NCBI RefSeq assembly: GCF_002849595.1
Contig: NZ_NRQR01000015.1
Span: forward strand, 1 to 64,000
Reading direction: 5' to 3'
Source: Luteimonas rhizosphaerae
GTDB taxonomy: Bacteria > Pseudomonadota > Gammaproteobacteria > Xanthomonadales > Xanthomonadaceae
DNA length: 64,000 nt
This document shows, in pieces, positions 15,859 to 25,021 of this stretch. A program made the translations under genes and the position numbers. The first letter of the stretch is position 1. Each line of letters begins with the position of its first letter. Below the pieces are notes generated by a model. That model made no database searches. It saw nothing but the letters and a program-made list of their open reading frames with translations, and was not told the origin of the DNA.

Positions 15859-16442
15859 GTGCTCCCGTCTCTCCCCACCAGCGCAACCGCAACCGCCTGC
15901 TGCTGGTCGCGATTGTCGTGCTGTTCCTCGGCAGTGCGCTGGTCGCCGGCGCCCTGCGGTTTTCCGGCTGGCGTCCGGCCGGCATGCAGAACCACGGCGA
16001 GCTGCTGGATCCGCCCGCGGATCTGCGCGAGGTCGTGCCGGTGCTGGCGGAAGGCGGCGGCGACTACCGCTGGCAGCCGGTCGAGCGTCGCTGGCGCATC
16101 GTCGTGGCGCCGCCGGCCGGTTGCGCGGCCGCGTGCGTGGAACTGGCGCGTGAGCTCGACCTCGTCTGGCAGCTGTTCGGCCGCAACGCCGACCATGTCG
16201 ACATCCTCTGGCTCGGCGCGGTACCCGAGGGCGCGGTCCGCAACACCGGCTGGCGGGTGCTCGCGCCCGATCCCGCGCTCCGCGACAAATTGCCGCGCGT
16301 CGACGGCGGTCCCGGCGAAGCGGACAATGGCGTCCCGGCCTACGTCGTGGATCCCAACGGATTCGTGATCCTGCGCTACGCCCCCGGCTTCGATCCGGGG
16401 CACCTGCGTGCGGACATGGCCAAGCTGCTGAAGTTGAAGTGA
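15855..16442 (+). CDS. SCO-like membrane-anchored thioredoxin-fold protein
   Basis: 195-aa protein with one N-terminal helix (LLLVAIVVLFLGSALVAGAL) and a periplasmic domain. That domain includes a CAAAC pair (CxxxC as in SCO copper chaperones, but without the following Pro) and the C-terminal strand YVVDPNGFVILRYAPGFDP seen in SCO/thioredoxin-fold proteins. It lies between surf1 (4-base overlap) and ctaA (overlapping start), so a role in CuA maturation or in reducing oxidase thiols is likely. It is divergent enough that it is usually annotated as hypothetical. The assignment rests on the motif and the operon. Confidence 0.75.
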   Translation: MSAPVSPHQRNRNRLLLVAIVVLFLGSALVAGALRFSGWRPAGMQNHGELLDPPADLREVVPVLAEGGGDYRWQPVERRWRIVVAPPAGCAAACVELARELDLVWQLFGRNADHVDILWLGAVPEGAVRNTGWRVLAPDPALRDKLPRVDGGPGEADNGVPAYVVDPNGFVILRYAPGFDPGHLRADMAKLLKLK

Positions 16443-17659
16443 TGCATTCCACGCCCCCACCCGCACGCGGCAGCGCGTTCAAGCCCGCGATCCATCGGCC
16501 GGCGGTCCATCGGCATTTCCACCGCATCGCGTGGTTCACCGTCGCGCTGACGCTGTGCGTGATCGTGTTCGGCGCCTTCGTGCGCCTGTCCGACGCCGGC
16601 CTCAGCTGTCCGGACTGGCCCACGTGCTACGGCCGCGCGGCGTGGCCGCAGGCGGCCGACGAGGTCGCCGACCATGCCGCGACCGCGATCCGCGAGTTCG
16701 AATCGCACAAGGCCTGGCGCGAGCAGGTCCACCGCCACCTGGCCGCGGGCCTCGGCGTGCTGGTGCTGGGCCTGGCGCTGATCGCCGCGCGCCGGCGCCG
16801 CTTCGGCGTCGCCCAGATCGTCGGCGCGTCGCTGCTCGTCGGCCTCGCGATTCCGCTGTACATGCAGGGCCACATCCTGGCCGCGCTCGCGTTCGCCGGA
16901 CTCGGCGAGGCGCTGCTGCTGTTCGCCGCGTTGCGCTGGTCGAACATCGACCTGGCACGGGCCGCGGCGCTGACGCTCGCGGTCGTGGTGTTTCAGGCGC
17001 TGCTCGGCAAATGGACGGTGACGATGCTGCTCAAGCCGGTCATCGTCATGGGCCATCTGCTCGGCGGCATGCTGACGTTCTCGCTGCTGCTGTGGATGGC
17101 GTGGCGGGCGACGGTGCGACCGATCGTGCTGGTCGACGCGTTGCAGCTGCGCCGCTGGGTCATCGCGGCGATCGCCGTGGTCGCCGTGCAGATCGCGCTC
17201 GGCGGCTGGGTCAGCGCGAACTACGCCGCGCTCGCCTGCGGCGCCGGCGGGTGGACCACGGCCGAGACCCACTGGATCGATTTCCCCAAGTGCGCGGGCC
17301 AATGGCTGCCCGGCGGCGACTACCGCGAGGGCTTCGTGCTGTGGCGCGGCGTCGGCGTCGACTACGAAGGCGGCGTGCTCGACGGCGCGGCGCGCATCGC
17401 GATCCAGATGGCGCACCGGGTGATGGCGATCGTCGTGGTCGCGACCCTGCTGGCCTTCGTCGTGCGGCTGCTGCGCACCCCGGGCCTGCGCGGCTGGGCG
17501 GTCGCGCTGACGCTGCTGACGCTGGCCCAGGTCACGCTCGGCGTCCTCAACGTCAAGCTCGCGCTGCCGTTGTGGGTCGCGGTGTTGCACAACGGTGGCG
17601 CGGCGCTGCTGCTGTTCGTGCTGGTGTCGCTGCTCGCGCGCCTGAAGCGGCCAGACTGA
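16442..17659 (+). CDS. ctaA: Heme A synthase (COX15/CtaA)
   Basis: 405-aa membrane protein that oxidises heme O to heme A. Heme-binding histidines appear at the expected places: [32 protein letters not shown] and [10 protein letters not shown]. The cysteine pair of the periplasmic loops ([18 protein letters not shown]...KCAGQW) is present as in type-B CtaA proteins. The start ATG at 16442 overlaps the stop of the SCO-like gene; an in-frame GTG lies one codon upstream. ctaB follows after a single base. Confidence 0.95.
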   Translation: MHSTPPPARGSAFKPAIHRPAVHRHFHRIAWFTVALTLCVIVFGAFVRLSDAGLSCPDWPTCYGRAAWPQAADEVADHAATAIREFESHKAWREQVHRHLAAGLGVLVLGLALIAARRRRFGVAQIVGASLLVGLAIPLYMQGHILAALAFAGLGEALLLFAALRWSNIDLARAAALTLAVVVFQALLGKWTVTMLLKPVIVMGHLLGGMLTFSLLLWMAWRATVRPIVLVDALQLRRWVIAAIAVVAVQIALGGWVSANYAALACGAGGWTTAETHWIDFPKCAGQWLPGGDYREGFVLWRGVGVDYEGGVLDGAARIAIQMAHRVMAIVVVATLLAFVVRLLRTPGLRGWAVALTLLTLAQVTLGVLNVKLALPLWVAVLHNGGAALLLFVLVSLLARLKRPD

Positions 17660-17660
17660 C

Positions 17661-18593
17661 GTGGCCCATGTCGCCGGCCAGTACTGGGAACTGACCAAGC
17701 CGCGCGTCGTCGCGCTGATCGTGTTCACCGCGCTCGTGGGCATGTTCCTCGCGGTGCCGGGGCTGCCGCCGCTGCGCGAAGGCGTGTTCGGCCTGCTCGG
17801 CATCTGGCTCGCGGCCGCGTCCGCCGCGGCGATCAACCATCTGATCGACCAGCGCATCGACAAGGTCATGGCGCGCACCGCGAACCGGCCGCTGGCGACC
17901 GGCACGCTGCGCCCGGTGCAGGTGCTGGTGTTCGCGCTGGCGCTGGGCGCGCTGTCGATGGCGATCCTGGTGCTGCTGGTCAATCCGCTGACGGCCGCAC
18001 TGACGTTCGCCTCGCTGATCGGCTACGCGGTCGTCTACACCGGCTTCCTGAAACGCGCGACGCCGCAGAACATCGTCATCGGCGGCATCGCCGGCGCGGC
18101 GCCGCCGCTGCTCGGCTGGGCCGCGGTGACCGGCATGCAGGGCCAGTGGGACTGGGCCCACGCCTTGCTGCTGGTGCTGATCATCTTCGTGTGGACGCCG
18201 CCGCACTTCTGGGCGCTGGCGATCTTCCGCCGCGAGGACTACGCGCGCGCGCTGGTGCCGATGCTGCCGGTGACCCACGGCGTCGAGTACACGCGCTGGC
18301 AGATCCTGATCTACACCGTGCTGCTGGTGGTCGTGACGCTGCTGCCGGTCGCGGTCGGCATGAGCGGGGTGTTCTACCTCGGTGGCGCCGTGGTGCTGGG
18401 CCTGGTGTTCCTGTGGTACGCGTGGCGCCTGCTCGATCCGCCCGACGAATTCTTCGCCATGCGGATGTTCAATTATTCCGTGGTCTATCTGATGGCGCTG
18501 TTCGCCTTCCTGCTGATCGACCACTGGCTGCTGCCGTGGCTGCCGGGCGCCGGTGGCGCGGCCGGCGGGCTGCAGTTCCAGCGCATCGGCTGA
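17661..18593 (+). CDS. ctaB: Heme O synthase (protoheme IX farnesyltransferase, CtaB)
   Basis: 310-aa UbiA-superfamily prenyltransferase. The two Asp-rich motifs are present: [21 protein letters not shown] (NxxxDxxxD) and the second loop before [18 protein letters not shown], which is diagnostic for CtaB. It attaches a farnesyl group to heme b, giving heme O, the substrate of CtaA encoded just upstream. It starts with GTG at 17661, one base after the ctaA stop. A strong hairpin follows the gene and ends the operon. Confidence 0.97.
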   Translation: MAHVAGQYWELTKPRVVALIVFTALVGMFLAVPGLPPLREGVFGLLGIWLAAASAAAINHLIDQRIDKVMARTANRPLATGTLRPVQVLVFALALGALSMAILVLLVNPLTAALTFASLIGYAVVYTGFLKRATPQNIVIGGIAGAAPPLLGWAAVTGMQGQWDWAHALLLVLIIFVWTPPHFWALAIFRREDYARALVPMLPVTHGVEYTRWQILIYTVLLVVVTLLPVAVGMSGVFYLGGAVVLGLVFLWYAWRLLDPPDEFFAMRMFNYSVVYLMALFAFLLIDHWLLPWLPGAGGAAGGLQFQRIG

Positions 18594-18603
18594 GCCGGTA
18601 GAT

Positions 18604-18635
18604 CGCGACCGGCGGGCAGCGCCCGGCCGGTCGCG
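18604..18635. terminator. Long GC hairpin after ctaB
   Basis: CGCGACCGGC-GGGC-AGC-GCCC-(G)-GCCGGTCGCG: a 10-bp outer and a 4-bp inner stem with one bulged G and a 3-base loop. It lies between the convergent ctaB stop (18593) and the stop of the leftward microprotein gene (18646). No T-run is present, but it probably terminates from both sides. Confidence 0.6.
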
Positions 18636-18645
18636 CGAGCCGGAA

Positions 18646-18741
18646 TCAGGCTTTCTTCGCGGCCTTGTCGGCGCGCTTTTCCTTCAGGGTCTTCTCCGGC
18701 TTCTTCTTCGTCTCTTTCTTCTTGTCGAGGCTCTTGGCCAT
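18646..18741 (-). CDS. 31-aa lysine-rich basic microprotein
   Basis: The product reads MAKSLDKKKETKKKPEKTLK then EKRADKAAKKA: about 42 % lysine, no hydrophobic stretch, almost certainly disordered or helical in solution. A good ribosome binding site (GGAG, 8 bases before the ATG) supports real translation. Similar Lys-rich mini-proteins with a MAK-S...KKKxxKTLKEKR pattern recur in other proteobacteria as hypothetical proteins. A nucleic-acid- or ribosome-binding role would suit the charge but is only inference. It is leftward, between the ctaB hairpin and the SBF transporter gene. Confidence 0.65.
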   Translation of the reverse strand: MAKSLDKKKETKKKPEKTLKEKRADKAAKKA

Positions 18742-18891
18742 CGTCGCGCTCCGGTGGTGTCGCATGGGGGCGGCGGAAGCGGACTTCCGCGCCGGACTGT
18801 GACCCGGCGTCGCGCCGGATCAGGTCGCATCCTACGCCGTGCGGTGCGAGGCGGGAATCCGCAGCGGCGGAACGCGCGACCGGCGCGCGCG

Positions 18892-19866
18892 TCAGCCGGG
18901 CACCTGGCGCGCGTAGCGGCGCGCCAGGACCGCGCAGACCAGCAGCTGGACCTGGTGGAACACCATCACCGGCAACATCACCGCGCCCAGCGTGCCGCCG
19001 GCGAACAGCACCTTCGCCATCGGGATGCCGGTCGCCAGGCTCTTCTTCGAGCCGCAGAACACGATGGCGATCTCGTCGGCCCGGTCGAAGCCGAGACGTC
19101 GCGCGCCGACGGTCACCAGCGTCATCGCCACCGCCAGCAGCGCGGATGCCAGCACCAGCACCGCCAGCAGCGCCAGCGGCGGCGTCTGCCGCCACAGGCC
19201 TTCGATGACCGCGGCGCTGAAGGCGGTATAGACCACCAGCAGGATCGTGCCCTGGTCGGTGACGCGCAGCACCGCGCGGCGCCGTTCGACCCAGCCGCCG
19301 ACCAGCGGCCGCAGCAGGTGGCCGGCGACGAAGGGCACCAGCAGCTGCAGCATGATCGCGCCGATCGCCTGCAGCGGATTGCCGCCGCCGGCGTGGGCGC
19401 CGACCAGGGCCAGCATCAGCAGCGGAGTGACGAACACGCCGATCAGGCTCGACGCCGACGCGCTGCACACCGCGGCCGGCACGTTGCCGCCGGCCATCGA
19501 CGTGAACGCGATCGACGACTGCACCGTTGACGGCAAGGCGCACAGGAAGAGCATGCCGACGACCAGTTCCGGCGTCAGGGCCAGTTCGAACAACGGCCGG
19601 CCGAGCATGCCGAGCAGCGGGAACAGCAGGAAGGTCGCCGCGAGGATCGTCAGGTGCAGCCGCCAGTGCAGCGCGCCGGCGACGATGGCCTGGCGTGATA
19701 GCCGTGCGCCGTGCAGGAAGAACAGGGCGGCGATGGCGACGTCGGTGACGACCTCCATGACCTGCGCGCCGCGCCCCGCGACCGGCAGCAGCGATGCCAG
19801 GACCACGGTCGCCAGCAGCGCCAGCGTGAACGGGTCGGGCGCGAGTCGGCGCAGCCGGTCGATCAT
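18892..19866 (-). CDS. Bile acid:sodium symporter (SBF-like, YfeH type) permease
   Basis: 324-aa membrane protein with about ten hydrophobic segments. Landmarks are MIDRLRRLAPDPFTLALLATV, ALFFLHGARLSRQAI, LCALPSTVQSSIAFTSMAGGN and FCGSKKSLATGIPMAKVLF, all typical of the SBF-like subfamily related to E. coli YfeH. The substrate is unknown; bile-acid transport is only the family label. The ATG at 19866 begins at the usual family start. It ends a leftward run downstream of the lipoprotein gene, with about 180 bases between them. Confidence 0.9.
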   Translation of the reverse strand: MIDRLRRLAPDPFTLALLATVVLASLLPVAGRGAQVMEVVTDVAIAALFFLHGARLSRQAIVAGALHWRLHLTILAATFLLFPLLGMLGRPLFELALTPELVVGMLFLCALPSTVQSSIAFTSMAGGNVPAAVCSASASSLIGVFVTPLLMLALVGAHAGGGNPLQAIGAIMLQLLVPFVAGHLLRPLVGGWVERRRAVLRVTDQGTILLVVYTAFSAAVIEGLWRQTPPLALLAVLVLASALLAVAMTLVTVGARRLGFDRADEIAIVFCGSKKSLATGIPMAKVLFAGGTLGAVMLPVMVFHQVQLLVCAVLARRYARQVPG

Positions 19867-20047
19867 GCGGCGACGTGCCGCAGGTCCGCGGCCGTGCGCC
19901 AGGGCGACGGGAACATCGGACCGGTCACCGGTCGAACGCGTGCGCGCTGCAGGCGGGTGGACAGTGCCCGGGACGGAGCGGGCCGCCGACGGCACGGCGT
20001 CGAGGCATGCACGGGGATCAACGCGATGCCGCGTCGCGTGGCCGGGT

Positions 20048-20716
20048 TCAGCCCTGGCTGCCCGCCGCGACCGCGGTCTCGGTCGGCGACGTCGGCAGGC
20101 AGAGTTCGGTCTCGCCGTCGAGCGTCGCCGGCACGCCGCAACCGCGCGGTTCGAAATCCAGCGTCGTCTGCCAGCCGGTCTTCGGGTCCTGGCGCAGCGC
20201 GACCATGACGTCGACGTCGTTGACGACGAGTTTCGTCGACTGCGTGCCGCGGCCATCCAGCGCCCAGCCGTCGAGCGTGCGCGCCAGCGTCGGATCGAGC
20301 AGCTGGTTGTCGTCGAGCAGCGCGCGGATGTCGCGCAGCGCGGCGTCCTGCGCCTCGGCGCCGGCGTCCGGCGTCACGTTGACGCTGACCAGCAGGCCCT
20401 CTTCCTGGCGGAACGTGGTGCGCGTCGACGGCGTCGACAGCAGCTTGCCGTTCGGCAGTCGCAGCGTGACCTGGCGCGGCTGCGCGATCGTGTGCTCGGC
20501 CGCCAGCGCCTCGCCCGAGCGGGGCCACGCCAGATCCAGCTGCTCGCCGACCGGCGTCGCCAGGTCCACGTGCAACGGCTTGACCAGTTCCGGCGTCGCG
20601 GCTTCCCGGGCGCAGGCGCCCAGCAGCAGCGCAGTCAGCATCAGGGCGAGCGCGGCGGACCGTGCAGCGACGCGCGACAGGCGGGGGGAACCGGAAGGGC
20701 GGGGGAAGCCGGACAT
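20048..20716 (-). CDS. Putative lipoprotein of unknown function
   Basis: 222-aa protein with a signal segment ending in the lipobox LLLGAC (lipidated Cys at about residue 35), so it is probably anchored in the envelope. The mature part contains TPVGEQLDLAWPRSGEALAAEH, an acidic GLLVSVNVTPDAG stretch and a late Cys pair (RGCGVP, ELCLPT). No domain is recognised. The start ATG at 20716 is used because it gives the most compact signal peptide. It lies downstream of dnaG, in the position often held by rpoD, and is probably a separate transcript since about 185 bases intervene. Confidence 0.75.
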   Translation of the reverse strand: MSGFPRPSGSPRLSRVAARSAALALMLTALLLGACAREAATPELVKPLHVDLATPVGEQLDLAWPRSGEALAAEHTIAQPRQVTLRLPNGKLLSTPSTRTTFRQEEGLLVSVNVTPDAGAEAQDAALRDIRALLDDNQLLDPTLARTLDGWALDGRGTQSTKLVVNDVDVMVALRQDPKTGWQTTLDFEPRGCGVPATLDGETELCLPTSPTETAVAAGSQG

Positions 20717-20901
20717 GACGTGGAACCTGCGGAAGTCGAGAATGATGACGCGCGTCGCCGGCTCGTAAGTCGTGGCGACAGCCTGCCGGACCTGCAAGGC
20801 AGGCGCGTGACACGGCGAACGTGGTGCAACGGTCGATCCCCCGGGCGGAATCAGACCAAGGTCGTAGTTAACAGCATGTCGACATCGCGCGCCTCGCGGC
20901 G

Positions 20902-22629
20902 TCATCGCGCGCGGCGCGCCAGCAGGTCGCGCAGTTCCTGCTTGCCGAGCGCGTCGAGCGTGCCTTCGCGCTGTTCGCCGAGCAGCTCGTCGATGCGCTG
21001 GTGTTCGGCCTGCCGGTTGAGCTGGGCGATGTTGTCGAGCAGTTCCTCCTGCCAGATCGCCTCGTCGCCGGGCAGGCTCTGGCCCGCGAGTTTCTGCAGC
21101 GCCGCGGCTTCCTCGCGGCCATCGAAGTGCGCCAGCAGCATGCCGCTGTTGATGTCGGGCCGCATGCTGACCACCGCGATCAGTTCGGTCAGCAGGTCGA
21201 TGCCGGGCTGGCGCAGCACGACGAACGGGAACGGCGACGCCAGTTCCAGCGCCAGTGCCGGCTTCTGCAGCAGCAGCGCGATCGCGTGGCGCACCAGGCT
21301 GCGCTTCGGCGCCGGCGCGCCGCGTCCGCCGCGCATCGGACGCGCCGGCGGCGGCGCATTCGCCGCTGTCGTGCCGCCGATGCCGGTGAGCTCGGCGAGC
21401 CGCTGCCGCATCAGGTCGCCGAACGCGCCATCGGGAATCTGCGCCAGCAGCGGCTTGGCGCGTTCGGCCAACCGCGCCTTGCCGTCGAGCGTCGCCAGGT
21501 TGATGCCGTCGCCGGTGGTATCGAAGAAGAACGTCGACAGTGGCGTCGCATCCTGCAGCCGCGCCTCGAAGCCGGCCGCGCCCTCGTTGCGGACGATGGT
21601 GTCGGGATCCTCGCCGTCGGGCAGGAACAGGAAGAACGCCTGGCGGCCGTCGCGCATGCGCGGCAGCACCGAAGCCATCGCCTTCTCGCCCGCGCGACGG
21701 CCGGCGGCGTCGCCGTCGAAGCAGAAGTACACGTCGGGCGCATTGCGGAACAGCAGCTCGGCGTGGTCGGGCGTGGTCGCGGTGCCCAGTGTCGCGACCG
21801 CCTGCGGCACACCGTGCTGGAACAGCGCGACGACGTCCATGTAGCCCTCGACGACGATCAGCCGCTCGATCTTCTGGTTCGCCTGGCGCACCTGCCACAG
21901 GCCGTAGAGTTCGCGGCCCTTGTGGAACAGCGGCGTTTCGGGCGAGTTGAGGTACTTGGGCGAATCCTCGGGCTTGAGCACGCGGCCGCCGAACGCGATC
22001 ACGCGGCCGCGGCGGTCGTGGATCGGGAAGATCACCCGGTCGCGGAACTTGTCGTAGCTGTGGCCGCGGTCGTTCTTCGACAGCAGGCCGACTTTTTCCA
22101 GCAGCGCGACCCGGCGCGGATCCGTGCCCAGCGTGTCCTTCAGCGCGGAGAAGCCGTCGGGCGCATAGCCGATCGCGAACTGCTCGCGGGTGGCGTCGTC
22201 GACCTGGCGGCCGTCGAGATACGCGCGCGCCGGCGCGTGCGCCGCCAGCTGCTTGCGGAAGAAGCGCGCGGCGGCGTCGAGCGCCTCGAACATCGGAGCG
22301 CTGTCGGACTGCGGCGCGCGCTGCGGGCCGTCGTCGCGCGGGATTTCCATGCCGGCGCGCTTGGCCAGCTCGTCGATGGCATCGAGGAATTCGAGCCGGT
22401 CGTAATTGATCAGGAACGAGATCGCGGTGCCGTGCGCGCCGCAGCCGAAGCAGTGATAGAACTGCTTGGTCGGCGAGACGGTGAAGCTGGCCGAGCGCTC
22501 GTCGTGGAAGGGGCAGCGCGCCGAATACTCCTTGCCCTGCCGCTTCAGCGGCACGCGTGCGTTGATGATCTCGACGATGTCGGTGCGCGCGAGCAGGTCG
22601 TCGATGAACGCGTCGGGGATCCGGCCCAT
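20902..22629 (-). CDS. dnaG: DNA primase
   Basis: 575-aa primase that makes RNA primers at the replication fork. The N-terminal CHC2 zinc finger has ligands C39, H42, C60 and C63 (CPFHDE...HCFGCG). The RNA-polymerase basic domain includes DKFRDRVIFPIHD and AFGGRVL. The Toprim centre shows VVEGYMDVVALFQHG and the acidic FDGDAAGRRAG. The C-terminal helicase-binding region follows (about 430-575). Length and motifs are normal. It is the last of the leftward rpsU-yqeY-GNAT-yihY-dnaG series; rpoD, its frequent partner, is not next to it. Confidence 0.97.
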   Translation of the reverse strand: MGRIPDAFIDDLLARTDIVEIINARVPLKRQGKEYSARCPFHDERSASFTVSPTKQFYHCFGCGAHGTAISFLINYDRLEFLDAIDELAKRAGMEIPRDDGPQRAPQSDSAPMFEALDAAARFFRKQLAAHAPARAYLDGRQVDDATREQFAIGYAPDGFSALKDTLGTDPRRVALLEKVGLLSKNDRGHSYDKFRDRVIFPIHDRRGRVIAFGGRVLKPEDSPKYLNSPETPLFHKGRELYGLWQVRQANQKIERLIVVEGYMDVVALFQHGVPQAVATLGTATTPDHAELLFRNAPDVYFCFDGDAAGRRAGEKAMASVLPRMRDGRQAFFLFLPDGEDPDTIVRNEGAAGFEARLQDATPLSTFFFDTTGDGINLATLDGKARLAERAKPLLAQIPDGAFGDLMRQRLAELTGIGGTTAANAPPPARPMRGGRGAPAPKRSLVRHAIALLLQKPALALELASPFPFVVLRQPGIDLLTELIAVVSMRPDINSGMLLAHFDGREEAAALQKLAGQSLPGDEAIWQEELLDNIAQLNRQAEHQRIDELLGEQREGTLDALGKQELRDLLARRAR

Positions 22630-22818
22630 GTCAGCGCGCCGACCACAGGGGAGCGGGCCGGACGGCCCGCCAGCGCGCGCCGCGGACGCGCGCTGGCGTT
22701 CCGCACCCGACGTCGGAGGCGGCGCGATCGTCGGAGCGGGCGGCGGCGGGGTGGCTCATGCGGCCGATAGGATGCCACGCGCGACGCCACTTGCCCGCGC
22801 GCATCGGGGCGTCTCGGC

Positions 22819-23838
22819 TCAGGACGTGGGCGGCGCCGGCGTCGGCGGCGTCGCGGCCGCGGGCTTCAAGCCCGCCGCCTGGCGCGCGGCGCGCTTCTCC
22901 AGCGCACGTGCGACAGAGGCGCGACGCAGGTGGTCGTCGATCACCGCGGTGATCAGCGCGCCGACGAAGAAGATCGTCGCCGCGTAGTACATCCAGACCA
23001 GCAGGATCACCAGCGTGCCGAACGACCCGTAGGCGCTGCCCGGCGCGGCGGTGGCGATGTAGACGCCGATCGCCCAGCGGCCGAGCACGAACAGGCCCGC
23101 GGTGATGGCGCCGCCGAACAGCGCCTGGCGCCAGCGCACGCGCCGGTCCGGCAGGTAGTGGTACAGCAGCGCGAACGCGAAGGCGTAGAGCACCAGCCCG
23201 GTCGCATTCCCCAGCAGCGGCAGCAGCGACGGCACGTTGGCGAACACCACTTCCAGCGCCGTCGTCGCCAGCGTCGAGACCAGCAGCAGGAAGCCGAGCG
23301 CGAACACCACGCCGAACGAGAACACGCGCTTGCGCAGGAACTCCACGATGCCGCCCGGCAGCGCGTCGCCATCGGTGTGGAAGATCAGGTTCAGCGTGGC
23401 CTGCAGGCGCGCGAACACGACCGTCGCGCCGAAGAACAGCAGGCCCGTGCTCCACAGCCCGGCCAGCGAGCCGATGTCGGGTTGCTCGGTCGCATTCTGG
23501 ATCACGGTGCCCGCGACCGATTGCGCGCCTTCGCCGGCCAGCGCGCCGATCTGCGTGAGCAGCGCTTCCTGCGCCGCCGGATACAGCGACGCCGTCACCC
23601 AAAGCACCAGCACCAGCAGAGGCGCCAGCGAGATCAGCATGTAGAACGACAACGAGGCCGCATGCGTCAGCAGGTCGATTTCGACGAACCGCTTGACCAG
23701 CGCCGCCGGCACGCTGTCCTGCACCCGGACCACGCCGTGGTCGATGCGATTGCGTGCGCGGCTCCAGCGGGTGCGTGGCACGACGGCGTCGGATGCGTCG
23801 GCAGGCGCCTGTGGGGCGGGGGGCTGGGAAGTCGTCAT
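22819..23838 (-). CDS. YihY/virulence factor BrkB family membrane protein
   Basis: 339-aa inner-membrane protein with about six helices. Family landmarks are THAASLSFYMLISLAPLLVLVL, FARLQATLNLIF, VFSFGVVFALGFLLLVSTL, YHYLPDRRVRWRQALFGG and YGSFGTLVILLVWMYYAATIFFVGA. The ATG at 23838 is preferred; the frame is open further upstream but turns Arg/Pro-rich. The C-terminal tail is Ala/Pro-rich. The family was once called RNase BN in error, and its actual function is not settled. It lies between the GNAT gene and dnaG in a leftward series. Confidence 0.92.
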   Translation of the reverse strand: MTTSQPPAPQAPADASDAVVPRTRWSRARNRIDHGVVRVQDSVPAALVKRFVEIDLLTHAASLSFYMLISLAPLLVLVLWVTASLYPAAQEALLTQIGALAGEGAQSVAGTVIQNATEQPDIGSLAGLWSTGLLFFGATVVFARLQATLNLIFHTDGDALPGGIVEFLRKRVFSFGVVFALGFLLLVSTLATTALEVVFANVPSLLPLLGNATGLVLYAFAFALLYHYLPDRRVRWRQALFGGAITAGLFVLGRWAIGVYIATAAPGSAYGSFGTLVILLVWMYYAATIFFVGALITAVIDDHLRRASVARALEKRAARQAAGLKPAAATPPTPAPPTS

Positions 23839-23905
23839 GCGGGAGATGAGAGCGCGTGCGTGCGGCGAAGGCCTGCATCGTCGGCGGGGCGACGTTGGCG
23901 CAGTG

Positions 23906-24418
23906 TTAAGGCGCGTCGTTCGCGTCGGCTGCCAACCGGTGCAGGGCCTCACCGTCAAGACGCTGCACCGTCCACTCGTCCTGTCCCACGGCGCCGAGCG
24001 TGCGGTAGAAGCCGATCGCCGGCGCGTTCCAGTCGAGCACCGACCATTCGAAACGCCCGCAGCCGCGCGCGACCGCGAGTGCGGCGAGATGCGCCATCAG
24101 CCGGCGCCCCAGGCCGTGGCCGCGGAACGCGGGGCGCACGTACAGATCCTCGAGGTACAGGCCGCGTCGCCCGAGGAAGGTCGAGAAGTTGTGGAAGAAC
24201 AGCGCGAAGCCCGCAGGCGCGCCGTCGACTTCGGCGATGACCACTTCCGCGCCGGGCGCCGCGCCGAACAGCGCGTCGTCGAGCATCGCCGCATCGGTGA
24301 CCACGGCATCGGCCAGCTTTTCGTACTCGGCCAGCTCGCGGATGAAGGCGAGCACCAGGGGCGCATCGCCGGGACGCGCCGGCCGCAGTACGAGCGTGGG
24401 GTCGACGCGCGTGGCCAT
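23906..24418 (-). CDS. GNAT-family N-acetyltransferase
   Basis: 170-aa acetyltransferase. The acetyl-CoA binding motif A is VRPAFRGHGLGRRLMAHLA, preceded by FFHNFSTFLGRRGLYLEDLY, which resembles the diamine/spermidine N-acetyltransferase (SSAT) branch. The closing strand is FEWSVLDWNAPAIGFYRTLGA. A polyamine or small-amine substrate is therefore likely but not proven. The stop codon of this gene is followed, leftwards, by yihY; yqeY ends 2 bases upstream of its start, so it is co-transcribed with yqeY. Confidence 0.9.
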   Translation of the reverse strand: MATRVDPTLVLRPARPGDAPLVLAFIRELAEYEKLADAVVTDAAMLDDALFGAAPGAEVVIAEVDGAPAGFALFFHNFSTFLGRRGLYLEDLYVRPAFRGHGLGRRLMAHLAALAVARGCGRFEWSVLDWNAPAIGFYRTLGAVGQDEWTVQRLDGEALHRLAADANDAP

Positions 24419-24420
24419 GC

Positions 24421-24864
24421 TCAGCCCAGCGCCTGCTTCACCAGGCGCGACACCAGGCCCATGTCGGCCTTGCCGGCGAGACGCGGCTTGAGCGCGCCCA
24501 TCAGCTTGCCGATGTCGGCCGGGCCGCTGGCGCCGGTCTCGGCCTTGGCGGCTTCGATCGCGGCGAGGATCTCGGCCTCGTCCATCTTGGCCGGCACGTA
24601 GCGCTCGATGACCACGATCTCCTCGCGCTCGATCGCGGCCAGATCCTCGCGCGCGGCAGCCTCGTACTGGCTGACCGAGTCGCGGCGCTGCTTGATCATC
24701 TTGTCGAGGATCGCGATCACCGCGGTGTCGTCGAGCTCGATGCGCTCGTCGACCTCGCGCTGCTTGATCGCGGCGTTGATCAGCCGGATCACGCCGAGCG
24801 AATGCTTGTCGCCGGCCTTCATCGCGGCCTTCATGTCATCGGTGAGCTGCTGCTTCAGGGGCAT
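24421..24864 (-). CDS. yqeY: GatB/YqeY domain-containing protein
   Basis: 147-aa helical protein starting MPLKQQLTDDMKAAMKAGDK, the classic YqeY opening, with GVIRLINAAIKQREVDERI and the C-terminal KADMGLVSRLVKQAL. It matches the tRNA-binding tail domain of GatB and GatE and is regularly found between rpsU and dnaG. Its exact role is unknown; a tRNA-linked function is assumed from the domain. A terminator hairpin lies between rpsU and this gene, so expression may depend on readthrough from rpsU. Confidence 0.94.
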   Translation of the reverse strand: MPLKQQLTDDMKAAMKAGDKHSLGVIRLINAAIKQREVDERIELDDTAVIAILDKMIKQRRDSVSQYEAAAREDLAAIEREEIVVIERYVPAKMDEAEILAAIEAAKAETGASGPADIGKLMGALKPRLAGKADMGLVSRLVKQALG

Positions 24865-24935
24865 GGCGGCGGTCCTTGGATGGGGCGGAATGCGGTCGGG
24901 CAGGGCCGGACCGGCAGGTGGGTAACGGAAACGAC

Positions 24936-24967
24936 AAAAAGCCGGCGGCGCGTGGGCGCTGCCGGCT
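24936..24967 (-). terminator. Intrinsic terminator/attenuator between rpsU and yqeY
   Basis: Read leftward: AGCCGGC-a-GCGC-CCAC-GCGC-c-GCCGGCT followed by TTTT, i.e. 11 paired positions with one internal mismatch and a T-run. It sits 55 bases after the rpsU stop. It would end most rpsU transcripts and let a fraction continue into yqeY-dnaG, as in other rpsU-dnaG operons. Confidence 0.85.
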
Positions 24968-25021
24968 TGATGCGTCAACAAACGATCGAACCGGACGGCA
25001 CAGCCGTCCGGCGCGCGCCGA

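Noticed and set aside
22630..22818. Leftward small gene between yihY and dnaG
   Set aside because: The open frame is almost only Arg, Ala and Pro, overlaps dnaG and has no signals; judged non-coding.
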